Assembly (NCBI GenBank): GCA_049322755.1
Contig: JBMOQX010000074.1
Span: forward strand, 1 to 26,411
Direction: 5' to 3'
Length of the DNA stretch: 26,411 nt
DNA from: DATIUV01 sp049322755
GTDB lineage: Bacteria; Pseudomonadota; Gammaproteobacteria; Burkholderiales; UBA6910
In this document: positions 8,596-15,757 of the stretch, piece by piece
Position numbering within the stretch: the stretch's first letter is position 1
Layout: each line of letters starts with the position of its first letter
Notes under the pieces: generated by a model
Told to the model about the DNA's origin: nothing
The model's input: the letters and a program-made list of their open reading frames with translations, nothing else
The model's database searches: none
Translations under genes and position numbers: made by a program

Positions 8596-9326
8596 GCCGC
8601 CGCACGCCACCCCGGAAGGCGAAGCGCCGCGGGCGCCGCCGCGCCCGCTGGTGGTTGCACGCCGCCGGCGTTGCGCTGGGCGCGGCGCTGCTCTACCAGC
8701 TCTGGTTTTTCGGCCACGTGCTCTGGTGGAACTGGTTCGATCCGCGCGAGACGGCGTTCATGGCGCTGCGTCTCGAGGAGCTGCGGGCGAAGAACCCGAA
8801 GGCGGCGCTCAGGCACCAGTGGGTGCCTTACGCGAAGATCTCCACCCACCTCAAGCGCGCGGTGGTGGCCGCCGAAGACGCCCGCTTCCTCGATCACGAG
8901 GGCTTCGACTTCGACGCGCTGGAGCGGGCGCTGGAGAAGAACCTGAAGCAGGGCAAGGTGGTGGCCGGCGGCTCCACCATCAGCCAGCAGCTGGCCAAGA
9001 ACCTGTTCCTGTCGCCGGAGCGCACACCCTGGCGCAAGGGCCAGGAGGCCATCATCACCGTCATGCTGGAGCTGGTGATGGACAAGCGCCGCATCCTGGA
9101 GATCTACCTGAACGTGATCGAATGGGGCAACGGCGTGTTCGGCGCCGAGGCCGCGGCGCGGCACTACTTCGGCACCTCCGCCGCCGCGCTGGACCCGTGG
9201 CAGTCGGCGCGGCTCGCCTCCATGGTGCCCAGGCCGCGCTACTACGACCGCAACCGCGAGACGCCCTGGCTCGCCAGGAAGACCGGCATCATCCTCGAGC
9301 GCATGCCCTCGGCGCAGGTGCCTTAG
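8592..9326 (+). CDS. mtgA: Monofunctional biosynthetic peptidoglycan transglycosylase
   Basis: MtgA polymerises lipid II into glycan strands at the inner membrane without a transpeptidase domain. From TTG at 8592, which overlaps the aroE stop as TTGA, the product has 244 residues, the usual MtgA length. A basic N-terminus precedes one membrane anchor (HAAGVALGAALLYQLWFFGH). The family-51 glycosyltransferase motifs follow: EDARFLDHEGFD with catalytic Glu95, GGSTISQQLAKNLFL, KRRILEIYLNVIEWGNGVFG and AAARHYFG. The frame is open far upstream into aroE, but that part is only the alternative reading of aroE. The aroE-mtgA order is a familiar betaproteobacterial arrangement. Confidence 0.95.
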   Translation: MSRRTPPRKAKRRGRRRARWWLHAAGVALGAALLYQLWFFGHVLWWNWFDPRETAFMALRLEELRAKNPKAALRHQWVPYAKISTHLKRAVVAAEDARFLDHEGFDFDALERALEKNLKQGKVVAGGSTISQQLAKNLFLSPERTPWRKGQEAIITVMLELVMDKRRILEIYLNVIEWGNGVFGAEAAARHYFGTSAAALDPWQSARLASMVPRPRYYDRNRETPWLARKTGIILERMPSAQVP

Positions 9327-9334
9327 GTCTGCTT

Positions 9335-9505
9335 CACCACAGAGACACAGAGGCACAGAGAAAGACGCAATCATGCTGAACCGCAAAGGACGCGAAGGAC
9401 GCAAAGGAACAACGAACGAAGACTTCACCAGGACTTCCTGCGCGCCCTTTGCGTTGAAAACGCTCTTTGCCTTTCTCCGTGCCTCTGCGTCTCGGCGTCT
9501 CCGCG
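9335..9505. repeat. Large imperfect inverted repeat with internal 8- and 9-bp tandem units
   Basis: The left part holds CACAGAGA/CACAGAGG/CACAGAGA (8-bp steps) and then CGCAAAGGA/CGCGAAGGA/CGCAAAGGA (9-bp steps). The right part is the approximate reverse complement: the stretch at 9466-9503 mirrors the left outer arm, and 9441-9454 mirrors 9381-9394 with 12 of 14 bases matching. Together they could fold into a long nested hairpin. It fills the gap between the convergent mtgA and enolase-superfamily genes. I recall similar AGAGGCACAGAG and GCAAAGGACGC motifs as dispersed intergenic repeats in other bacterial genomes. The short plus-strand reading frame through it (NRKGREGRKG) reflects the repeat, not a protein. 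Confidence 0.8.
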
Positions 9506-9522
9506 GCTGGGACGCCGCCAAG

Positions 9523-10734
9523 TCAGTCCGCAGCCAAGTCGAGCCGCAACACCGTGTAGCGCCGCAGGACGTCGGGGTCGGGTTCCACGCCGACCCCGGC
9601 GCCCGCGGGCAGCGCCATGCAGCCGTCGCGGATCGCGGGGAACGGCTGCGCCAGGCCGTCGCGCAGCGGGTTGGGATTGACATCCACTTCGAGCCAGCCG
9701 TCGCCGCCGGCGGCGGCCAGCAGGTGGGCCGAGGCGAGCAGGCCGATGCCGCCGCCGAGGTAGTGGGGACAGTAGCGCCGTCCCGCCGCCCGTGCAGCCT
9801 GGGCCACTCGCAGGCAGCCGCTGACGCCGCCCCACTTGCATGCGTCCGGCTGGACCACCGCGAGCGCGGCGCTGCCGAGCGCGTCCGCGAATGCCGCGGC
9901 GCCCCGGATATTCTCACCGGCGGCGAGCGGGATCGATGTCGACCGGGCGAGGGCCTGCCAGTCGGCGAGCGGCGCGTCGGCGGCGAGCGGCTCCTCGATC
10001 CAGCCGGGACGGTGGGGTTCGAGGGCGCTCGCCAGGGCGAGTGCGGCGTCCAGGTCCCACGCCTGGTTCGCATCCAGCAGCAGGGTCTCGCCGTCCCGTA
10101 GCGCGGCGCGCGCGGCGGCCACCGCCGACAGATCGCGCTCGCGGCCGAAGCCCACTTTCATCTTGAAGCGCGCGAAACCGGCCGCCCGGCTCACTGCGAT
10201 CAGCTCCGATGCCTGTCCGGGGTCGATCCCGCTGGCGTAGACCGGCACGGAGGCGGGCGCATCCGCGCGCAGCAGTCGGGCCAGCGGCAAGCCGGCGCGC
10301 CGGGCGGCCAGGTCCCAGAGCGCGATGTCCAGCGCCGCCAGCGTCTGGGCCAGCGGGCCGGGCTCGCCGGTCTGCAGCGCGAGCACCCGCAGCCGTGTTT
10401 CCAGATCGGCATGGACGGCGTCCGGCGCGGGCAGCGCGCGCCCCAGCACCATTGGCAGCACGACCTGCGCCAGCAGCCGTGCCCGGTGCTCGGCGCCGCA
10501 GGCGGGGAAGTTGCACCAGGCCTCGCCCCAGCCCTGAACCCCGTCACCGTCCTCCAGGCGCAGCAGCACCGCGGGGCGGTCGCGCATCGCGCCAAACGAG
10601 GTCACCACCGGTTGCGCGAGTGGCGCGCGGCACACGATCACCTCGGCGCGCGCGATGCGCCGCAGCGGCGCCGCGGCACGGTTTGCCGCGGTGAGCCCGG
10701 GTTCGCCGGTGCGCGGCGGCGGGATTTGCGTCAT
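9523..10734 (-). CDS. Enolase-superfamily enzyme, mandelate racemase subgroup
   Basis: From ATG at 10734 the product has 403 residues. The enolase-superfamily barrel residues are visible in order: FKMKVG (KxK acid/base pair), LLLDANQAW (first metal Asp), WIEEPL (second metal Glu), AAGENI (third metal Glu), VQPDACKWGG (Asp of the His-Asp dyad) and CPHYLGGGIG (catalytic His). That set marks the mandelate-racemase subgroup, which contains racemases and acid-sugar dehydratases; the substrate cannot be named. The N-terminal 25 residues before RIARAEVIV are not conserved-looking, so the true start could be slightly inside. The gene stands alone, divergent from mgtE and convergent with mtgA. Confidence 0.88.
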   Translation of the reverse strand: MTQIPPPRTGEPGLTAANRAAAPLRRIARAEVIVCRAPLAQPVVTSFGAMRDRPAVLLRLEDGDGVQGWGEAWCNFPACGAEHRARLLAQVVLPMVLGRALPAPDAVHADLETRLRVLALQTGEPGPLAQTLAALDIALWDLAARRAGLPLARLLRADAPASVPVYASGIDPGQASELIAVSRAAGFARFKMKVGFGRERDLSAVAAARAALRDGETLLLDANQAWDLDAALALASALEPHRPGWIEEPLAADAPLADWQALARSTSIPLAAGENIRGAAAFADALGSAALAVVQPDACKWGGVSGCLRVAQAARAAGRRYCPHYLGGGIGLLASAHLLAAAGGDGWLEVDVNPNPLRDGLAQPFPAIRDGCMALPAGAGVGVEPDPDVLRRYTVLRLDLAAD

Positions 10735-10829
10735 GGGGCGTATGCTCCTTCCTTGCCCGCAGGGCACGGGCCGCGCCTGCCAGCGTCCTATGGTGCCAAG
10801 AAAAGCGCCCGCGCGGGGGGCCGCGGCGT

Positions 10830-10858
10830 TCGACCCGTCCCGCGGATTCTTCTAAAAT
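10830..10858 (+). promoter_or_regulatory. Promoter candidate for mgtE
   Basis: TCGACC at 10830-10835 (4 of 6) and TAAAAT at 10853-10858 (5 of 6) are 17 bp apart and lie in the gap between the divergent enolase-superfamily gene and mgtE. The resulting leader to the ATG at 10895 would be only about 30 nt, too short for an M-box or other Mg2+ riboswitch. Confidence 0.45.
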
Positions 10859-10894
10859 CGCGAAACTTTTGCAGTTCCCTCCCTCCGTGCGCCG

Positions 10895-12340
10895 ATGAGC
10901 GAAACCGAAGAAAAGAAGCGCAACAGCGAATCGCTCCGCGCCGAGCTGCAGGAGGTGCTCGACCTCATCCACAAGCACGACCTGGTCGAGAACCTGGTGC
11001 ACCGCCAGGAGGGGCCGCGCCACGACCTGGTGGAGAAGCTGGTCCACCGGCAGCATCTGGCCGAACTCCAGCGCAAGCTGGACTCGCTGCATCCCGCCGA
11101 CGTCGCCCGCATCCTGGAGCTGCTGCCGCGCGACCAGCGCCTGCAGGTGTGGAACCTGGTGCGGGCGGAGCGCGACGGCGAGATCCTGCTGGAGGTCTCG
11201 GATGCGGTGCGCGAGACCCTCATCGCGGCGATGGACGACGCCGAGCTGCGCGCCGCCGCCCAGACCCTGGACACCGACGAGCTCGCCGACCTGGCGCCGG
11301 ACCTGCCGCCGGAGGTGGTTCAGGACGTGCTGCTGGCGCTGCCGCTGGAGGAGCGGGCGCAGCTGCAGTCGGCGCTGACCTATCCCGAGGACACCGTGGG
11401 CGCGCTGATGGACTTCGACGTCATCACCGTGCGCGACGACATCACGCTGGAGGTGGTGATGCGCTACCTGCGGCGGCTGGACGAGTTCCCGGATCAGACC
11501 GACAAGCTCTTCGTTGCCGACCGCCGCGGCATCCTCAAGGGCGTGCTGCCCCTGAAGCGGCTGCTGCTGCACGACCCGGAGACGCTGGTGAAGGACGTGA
11601 TGGCGGCCGACATCATCACCTTCCATCCCGAGGACAAGGCGCGCGACGCCGCCAGCGCGTTCGAGCGCTACGACCTGATCACCGCGCCGGTGGTGACCGC
11701 CGACAACAAGCTCATCGCCCGCCTGACGGTGGACGCGGTGGTGGACTTCATGCGCCAGGAGGCCGACAGCGAGGCGCTGGAGCGCGGCGGCCTGCAGGAG
11801 GAGGAGGACCTGTTCGCGCCGGTCATCAAGAGCGTCAAGAACCGCTGGCCATGGCTGGCCATCAACCTGGTGACGGCGTTCATCGCCTCGCGGGTGATCG
11901 GCGTGTTCGAGGACTCCATCGCCAAGCTGACTGCGCTGGCGGCGCTGATGCCCATCATCGCCGGCATCGGCGGCAACTCCGGCAACCAGACCATCACCAT
12001 GATCGTGCGTGCGCTGGCGCTGGGGCAGATCTCGCGCGAGAGCGCCCGCAAGCTCTTCCGCAAGGAGCTCTCGGTGGCGCTGGTGAACGGGCTGGTGTGG
12101 GGCGCCGTGGTGGCGCTGTTCGCGCTGGTGATCTATCACAGCCTGCCGCTGGCCCTGGTGATGATGGCGGCGATGGTGCTCAACCTGCTGCTGGCGGCGT
12201 CCATGGGGGTGGCGATCCCCCTGGTGCGCAACCGTCTCGGCGCGGATCCGGCCACCGGCTCCAGCGTGATGATCACGGCGATCACGGATTCCGGGGGGTT
12301 CTTCATCTTCTTGGGTCTCGCCACCCTGTTCCTGGTCTGA
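10895..12340 (+). CDS. mgtE: Magnesium transporter MgtE
   Basis: The 481-residue product has the full MgtE plan. A helical N domain of superhelical repeats (LHPADVARILELLPRDQR, DELADLAPDLPPEVVQDVL) is followed by a CBS pair (from about residue 165, GALMDFDVITVRDDITLE, to ITAPVVTADNKLIARLTVD). After a plug helix there are five membrane segments from about residue 320. The pore signature MPIIAGIGGNSGNQT lies near residues 350-365, and the selectivity-filter Asp is probably the one in ITDSGGFFIFLG near the C-terminus. In this family the cytosolic domains bind Mg2+ and close the channel when Mg2+ is high. The stop overlaps the start of the next frame as TGATG. Confidence 0.96.
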   Translation: MSETEEKKRNSESLRAELQEVLDLIHKHDLVENLVHRQEGPRHDLVEKLVHRQHLAELQRKLDSLHPADVARILELLPRDQRLQVWNLVRAERDGEILLEVSDAVRETLIAAMDDAELRAAAQTLDTDELADLAPDLPPEVVQDVLLALPLEERAQLQSALTYPEDTVGALMDFDVITVRDDITLEVVMRYLRRLDEFPDQTDKLFVADRRGILKGVLPLKRLLLHDPETLVKDVMAADIITFHPEDKARDAASAFERYDLITAPVVTADNKLIARLTVDAVVDFMRQEADSEALERGGLQEEEDLFAPVIKSVKNRWPWLAINLVTAFIASRVIGVFEDSIAKLTALAALMPIIAGIGGNSGNQTITMIVRALALGQISRESARKLFRKELSVALVNGLVWGAVVALFALVIYHSLPLALVMMAAMVLNLLLAASMGVAIPLVRNRLGADPATGSSVMITAITDSGGFFIFLGLATLFLV

Positions 12341-12666
12341 TGGACCGCTTCCGCCGCCGCCCGCTGCAGCGTATCGCCGTGCTTCCGGCCGCCGGGTGCT
12401 CGCCGCTGGCCGTGGTGAACGGGCTGCCGCCGCAGGACGGTTACCGGATCGAGGACGCCGCCGCGGCGGTGGCGTGGGCGCTGCGCCATGCCGGCGAGGC
12501 CGGCATCCCCTCCCACCGCGTGTTCGTCATGGGGCACTCGGCCGGCGCGTACAACGCGGCGATGGTGGCGCTGGCGCCGCAGTATCTCGCGGCCCACGGC
12601 GCCGACGCCGGGAACTTCGTGCGCGAGCGCGTCGCCGGGACGGCGCAGGGGGCGCGGCGTGCGTGA
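12340..12666 (+). pseudogene. Remnant of an alpha/beta-hydrolase lipoprotein, internally deleted and truncated
   Basis: The 108-residue frame starts at the mgtE stop (TGATG) and ends over the start of the next gene. It carries pieces of a BD-FAE-like secreted hydrolase in the right order: a degenerate lipoprotein signal (VLPAAGCSPLAVVNGLPPQ, Cys20), then DGYRIEDAAAAVAWALRHAG, then the nucleophile elbow VFVMGHSAGAYNAAMVAL. In full-length relatives, as I recall them, roughly 100 residues with the oxyanion region separate DGYR from the AVAW helix, and another 100 or so after the elbow carry the catalytic Asp and His. Both are missing, so it is most likely dead. A small live protein cannot be excluded because the frame is intact. 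Confidence 0.65.
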
Positions 12667-14059
12667 GTTCGACCTGGTGGTGATCGGCTCCGGCCCCGGC
12701 GGCTACCGCGCGGCGGTGCTGGGCGCGCTGCGCGGGCTGGCGGTGGCGATCGTCGAGAAGGGCGTTTGGGGCGGCACCTGCCTCAACCGCGGCTGCGTGC
12801 CGAAGAAGGCCTGGCACGCCTCGGCGATGCTGGTGGCGGGCCGCGGCGGTTATGCCGCGCGCGGTGTGCAGGGCATGCTGACCGGCGACCTGGCGGGGGC
12901 GTGGGACCATCAGCGCAGCGTCGTGGACACCGTGCGTTCGAGCTACGTCGACTACATGAAGCGGCTCGGCATTGTCGCCCTTACGGGCACCGCGTCGTTC
13001 GCCGACGCCCGCACGATCCGCATCGGCGGCGGCGAGAGCGTGGGCGCGCGGCACGTGATCGTCGCCACCGGATCGGCGCCATTCATTCCGCCCGCCCTGC
13101 CGCGCACCCCGGGCCGCATTCTCACCACCGACGATCTGTTCGACGCGCCGCCGCCGCGGGGGCGGCGCGTGGCGGTGGTGGGCAGCGGCGTGGTGGGCAC
13201 CGAGCTGGCGTTCATCCTGGCGATGCTGGGGTGCCGGGTGCAGTGGATCACCAACGCCGAGCCGCTCTCGCGTACCGGTTTTTCCATCCCGGCGCTCAAG
13301 CTGCTCCACGCGGCGCTGGAGCGCCACGGCGTCGTGGCGCGCACGCGCTCGCGGGTGCAGGGCGCGCGGGTGCTGGACGATGGCGTCGAGCTCACGCTTC
13401 CCGACGGCAGCCGGGAGTCGGTGGACTGGGTGCTGCTCGGCAGCGGGCGCATCCCCTACACCGACGCCCTCGACCTGGCCGCCGCCGGCGTCGTTCCCAA
13501 CGCCCGGGGCTTCATCCCGGTGAACGAGTTCTGCCAGACCAAGGCGCCCCGCATCTACGCCATCGGCGACGTGGTGAACCCGGCGATGACGTCGAACCAC
13601 GCGCTGGCCGAGGCCGGCGTCGCGGTGGCCAACATCCTGGACGCGGGTTCGCGCCGGCGCGACCCCGCGCTGGTCCCGGAGCTGGTGTACTCGGCGCTGG
13701 AGCTGGGGCGCGTGGGCCTGTCCGAGGACGATGCCGAAGACCGCGAGCTGGAGCCGGCGGTGGGCTTCGCCGCGTTCGAGGTGAATCCGGCGGCGCTGGG
13801 GGAGGGCGATGCCGAGGGCTTCGTGCGCCTGGTGGCGGACGGCGATTCCGGCAAGCTGCTGGGTGCGGAGATCGTCGGCGCCAGGGCGGGCGAGCTGATC
13901 CACGTCATCGCCCGCGAGGTGGGCCGGGAGAACGGGCTGCGCGGGGTCGCGCGCCTGCTCTACAACCACCCGGCGCGGGCCGAGGAGTTCCTCAACGCCG
14001 CCGAGACGCTGGCGTCGAAGTGGGGACTGCGCGAGCAGGTGTTCGGCGAAAAGGGGTAG
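12659..14059 (+). CDS. Dihydrolipoyl-dehydrogenase-like FAD/NAD(P) disulfide oxidoreductase
   Basis: From GTG at 12659, about 9 nt after an AGGGGG, the product has 466 residues, the usual length of class I pyridine-nucleotide disulfide oxidoreductases. It has the FAD site GSGPGGYRAA, the redox-active pair Cys41/Cys46 in GGTCLNRGCVPKKAW, the VATGSAPFIP motif, an NAD(P) fold near residue 175 (VVGSGVVGTELAFILAMLG), and YAIGDVVNPAM binding FAD. In the dimer domain the catalytic His-Glu pair is kept (NHPARAEE near residue 435), but the preceding HxH is YNH, unlike classical Lpd. No 2-oxoacid dehydrogenase genes are nearby. It could be a stand-alone disulfide or quinone-type reductase. Its last 17 codons are part of a repeat found again at 18444. 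Confidence 0.87.
   Translation: MREFDLVVIGSGPGGYRAAVLGALRGLAVAIVEKGVWGGTCLNRGCVPKKAWHASAMLVAGRGGYAARGVQGMLTGDLAGAWDHQRSVVDTVRSSYVDYMKRLGIVALTGTASFADARTIRIGGGESVGARHVIVATGSAPFIPPALPRTPGRILTTDDLFDAPPPRGRRVAVVGSGVVGTELAFILAMLGCRVQWITNAEPLSRTGFSIPALKLLHAALERHGVVARTRSRVQGARVLDDGVELTLPDGSRESVDWVLLGSGRIPYTDALDLAAAGVVPNARGFIPVNEFCQTKAPRIYAIGDVVNPAMTSNHALAEAGVAVANILDAGSRRRDPALVPELVYSALELGRVGLSEDDAEDRELEPAVGFAAFEVNPAALGEGDAEGFVRLVADGDSGKLLGAEIVGARAGELIHVIAREVGRENGLRGVARLLYNHPARAEEFLNAAETLASKWGLREQVFGEKG
14008..14036 (+). repeat. Left copy of a 29-bp exact direct repeat (3' end of the flavoprotein gene)
   Basis: Bases 14008-14036 are identical to 18444-18472. The similarity continues, less exactly, to the stop codon on both sides (LASKWGLRE then FG in both frames, stop at the same codon). 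Upstream of 14008 and 18444 the two loci are unrelated, so the border is abrupt. Confidence 0.85.
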
Positions 14060-14079
14060 TGTCCTGCTCCCGGAACAGC
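14057..14079 (+). repeat. Copy 1 of a palindrome-related element that supplies a stop codon
   Basis: TAGTGTCCTGCTCC-CGGAACAG begins with the TAG stop of the flavoprotein gene. The same sequence with one C fewer occurs on the minus strand at 20238-20258, where its TAG is the stop of the STAS gene. In this copy the right half of the palindrome is degraded. Confidence 0.6.
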
Positions 14080-14110
14080 TTGCCGGAGAGGCGCGTCCGG
14101 CGTGCGGCCT

Positions 14111-14141
14111 GCGGCGTAGCGCTCCACCTCGGCTTCCTCCC
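14111..14141 (-). pseudogene. Fossil of a mandelate-racemase-type C-terminus
   Basis: On the minus strand this reads EEAEVERYAA, against DEAAVERYAA at the end of the complete racemase gene at 18503. The DNA matches 18507-18537 at 28 of 31 positions. Nothing else of the gene is left, and no stop codon follows at the expected place. Confidence 0.6.
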
Positions 14142-14211
14142 GACCGGAGCGGCGAGTCCAACCAAGGCGGTCGCGCCTGAGTAATCAAGTAATCAATCGA
14201 TGATGCCCAAG

Positions 14212-14220
14212 TGATAAAAT
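14212..14220 (+). promoter_or_regulatory. Extended -10 promoter candidate for the ArsR-rhodanese gene
   Basis: TGATAAAAT is an extended -10 (TGN plus TAAAAT, 5 of 6) in an AT-rich island of a GC-rich region. The -35 position (ATCAAT near 14192) is weak, as is common for extended -10 promoters. The imperfect dyad ATCA/TGAT at 14192-14204 overlaps the upstream half and could be a control site. Confidence 0.45.
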
Positions 14221-14382
14221 TCAGCCTGGCCCTACCGGGATCGTCGGGGTGCCTGATCGATGCTCCCTGAACCTTCGTGTACCCGATGGATCGAGCGCTG
14301 GCGAGTGGAGCGGACGGGCGGCGAGGGCGCGTTGCCCTGCTCCGGCCGGTCGTGACTGTAACTTTTGCCGAGAGGGAAACCC

Positions 14383-15039
14383 ATGGCCCAATCCGACTTC
14401 AAGCAGGCATTGTTCGAACAGTTCGCCCGCGTAGCCAAGGCTCTCGGCCATGCGAACCGGCTGCAGCTGCTCGAGTTCGTCGCCCAGGGTCCCCGCAGCG
14501 TGGAGGATCTGGCCAAGGTGAGCGGCCTTTCCGTCGCCAATGCGTCCCAGCATCTGCAGGAACTCCGGCAGTCGGGACTCGTGATCGCACGCAAGGAGGG
14601 GCTGCGCGTGTTCTACGAGATCGCCGGGGATGACGTCGTAACGCTGCTGCATTGGCTGCGAACGGTCGCGGAGCACCGCCTTGCGGACGTCGAGAGGCTG
14701 GTAGGCACCTACCTTCATGGCCGCGATGGCTTAGAGCCGGTGCCGGCCGCGGAACTCCTGGAGCGGGCCCGGAAGGGGCTGGTCACGGTGCTCGACGTGC
14801 GTCCGCCGGAGGAGTTCGCCGCCGGCCACGTGCCGGGCGCCATCAACGTGCCGCTGAGCGAGCTGGAGGGCCGATTGGGAAAACTGCCCAAGGACCGCGA
14901 GGTGGTGGCCTATTGCCGGGGGCCGTACTGCGTGCTGGCGTTCGAGGCGGTGGCCCGTCTGCGGCGAAGAGGAGTGAAGGCGCGCCGCCTGGAGAACGGC
15001 TTCCCTGAGTGGAAAGCGGCCGGCCTCCCGATCGATTGA
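14383..15039 (+). CDS. ArsR-family transcriptional regulator fused to a rhodanese domain
   Basis: The 218-residue product joins two domains. Residues 1-105 are an ArsR-type winged helix (ALGHANRLQLLEFVAQGPRS, recognition helix around SVANASQHLQELRQSGLV, wing KEGLRVFYEI). Residues about 125-215 are a rhodanese (VLDVRPPEEFAAGHVPGAIN, then the active loop YCRGPYC, then LENGFPEWKAAGLPI). The ArsR part has no cysteine and no classical ELCVCDL metal site. The only two cysteines in the protein are Cys178 and Cys183 of the rhodanese loop, so the signal is more likely sulfane sulfur, a persulfide or an oxidant than a metal. A GAGAGGG precedes the ATG by 6 nt. It converges on the methyltransferase gene with 15 bp between stops. 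A plausible target is the palindrome at 18044. Confidence 0.92.
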   Translation: MAQSDFKQALFEQFARVAKALGHANRLQLLEFVAQGPRSVEDLAKVSGLSVANASQHLQELRQSGLVIARKEGLRVFYEIAGDDVVTLLHWLRTVAEHRLADVERLVGTYLHGRDGLEPVPAAELLERARKGLVTVLDVRPPEEFAAGHVPGAINVPLSELEGRLGKLPKDREVVAYCRGPYCVLAFEAVARLRRRGVKARRLENGFPEWKAAGLPID

Positions 15040-15054
15040 GCAGGGTCTCCGGCG

Positions 15055-15738
15055 TCATGGCTCGATCCGGCCGACGACAGCCAGGAAGGCGCCCAGCGGC
15101 AGACCCCGGGGCAGGACGCGTTCCGCACAGCGTGCGATGCCGCCGCCACCGTGAAAGAAGACGGCCGTCGCCACCCGCACGTCCCGCACCGGCAGTGCGT
15201 CGAACAGACGCCTCGCCTCCGCCGCCGTGTGCCAGCGGGCGCCCCGGTAGGCGCCGCTTCCGCCCCCGCGGGCTTTCTCCCCATACAGCAGGCTGCGCCG
15301 GTTCAGCAGGCCCAGCGCGACGCCGCGCCGCGCGACGCGAACCAGTTCGGCCACCGCCCGGGCCTCCTCCGCGATGAAGCAGAGGGACGTGACGGCAATG
15401 CAGTGGTCGAACGCGCGGTCGGCGAAGGGCAACTGCCGTGCATCGCCCATGACGTAGCCCTCGACCCGCTCGTCGCGGGCCGCCGCGTAGCGCAGCATGC
15501 GGGGATCGGGGTCGACGCCGTGGACGTGAAGTCCCAGCGTGGCGAACCGGCGCGAGAAATAGCCGGTCCCGCAGCCGGCGTCCAGCAACCGCTCGCCCGC
15601 GACCGGCGCGAGCAGGTGCCGCAGCAGGCGGAATTCCGCCTCGCCGATCCACGCGCCCCGCGGCGACTGGTACCAGGCGTCGTAGTCCGCCGGTGTCACC
15701 GCGGCCGCCGGCGCGCGCGAACCGGAGAATCGCCGCAC
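15055..15738 (-). CDS. Class I SAM-dependent methyltransferase
   Basis: The 227-residue product starts with GTG at 15738. It shows the class I Rossmann motifs in order: RLLDAGCGTGYFSRRFA (motif I, SAM binding) near residue 50, HVHGVDPDPRML (acidic end of strand 2), GDARQLPFADRAFDHCIAV (motifs II/III), and CFIAEEARAVAELVRVARRG. This is the COG2226/UbiE-like small-molecule type; the substrate is unknown. It is the last gene of the leftward set, 19 bp after the glutamine amidotransferase gene, and faces the end of the ArsR-rhodanese gene. Confidence 0.88.
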   Translation of the reverse strand: MRRFSGSRAPAAAVTPADYDAWYQSPRGAWIGEAEFRLLRHLLAPVAGERLLDAGCGTGYFSRRFATLGLHVHGVDPDPRMLRYAAARDERVEGYVMGDARQLPFADRAFDHCIAVTSLCFIAEEARAVAELVRVARRGVALGLLNRRSLLYGEKARGGGSGAYRGARWHTAAEARRLFDALPVRDVRVATAVFFHGGGGIARCAERVLPRGLPLGAFLAVVGRIEP

Positions 15739-15757
15739 GTCCCGGCCCGCGCGGCGG

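Larger units (their letters stand above)
14060..14382. other. Intergenic region upstream of the ArsR-rhodanese gene
   Basis: The left third holds the palindrome-related element and a racemase C-terminus fossil. The middle, 14180-14222, is clearly AT-richer, with a direct repeat AGTAATCA AGTAATCA and an extended -10. The right part, about 14227-14382, would be a leader of roughly 155 nt; I recognise no riboswitch in it, and the frames through it look spurious. Confidence 0.5.

Noticed and set aside
9373..10101. A plus-strand frame beginning MLNRKGREGRKG
   Set aside because: Its start is the tandem repeat and the rest is antisense of the enolase-superfamily gene.
10859..10894. Possible Mg2+ riboswitch upstream of mgtE
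   Set aside because: The leader after the promoter candidate is only about 30 nt, too short for an M-box, and no conserved helices are seen.
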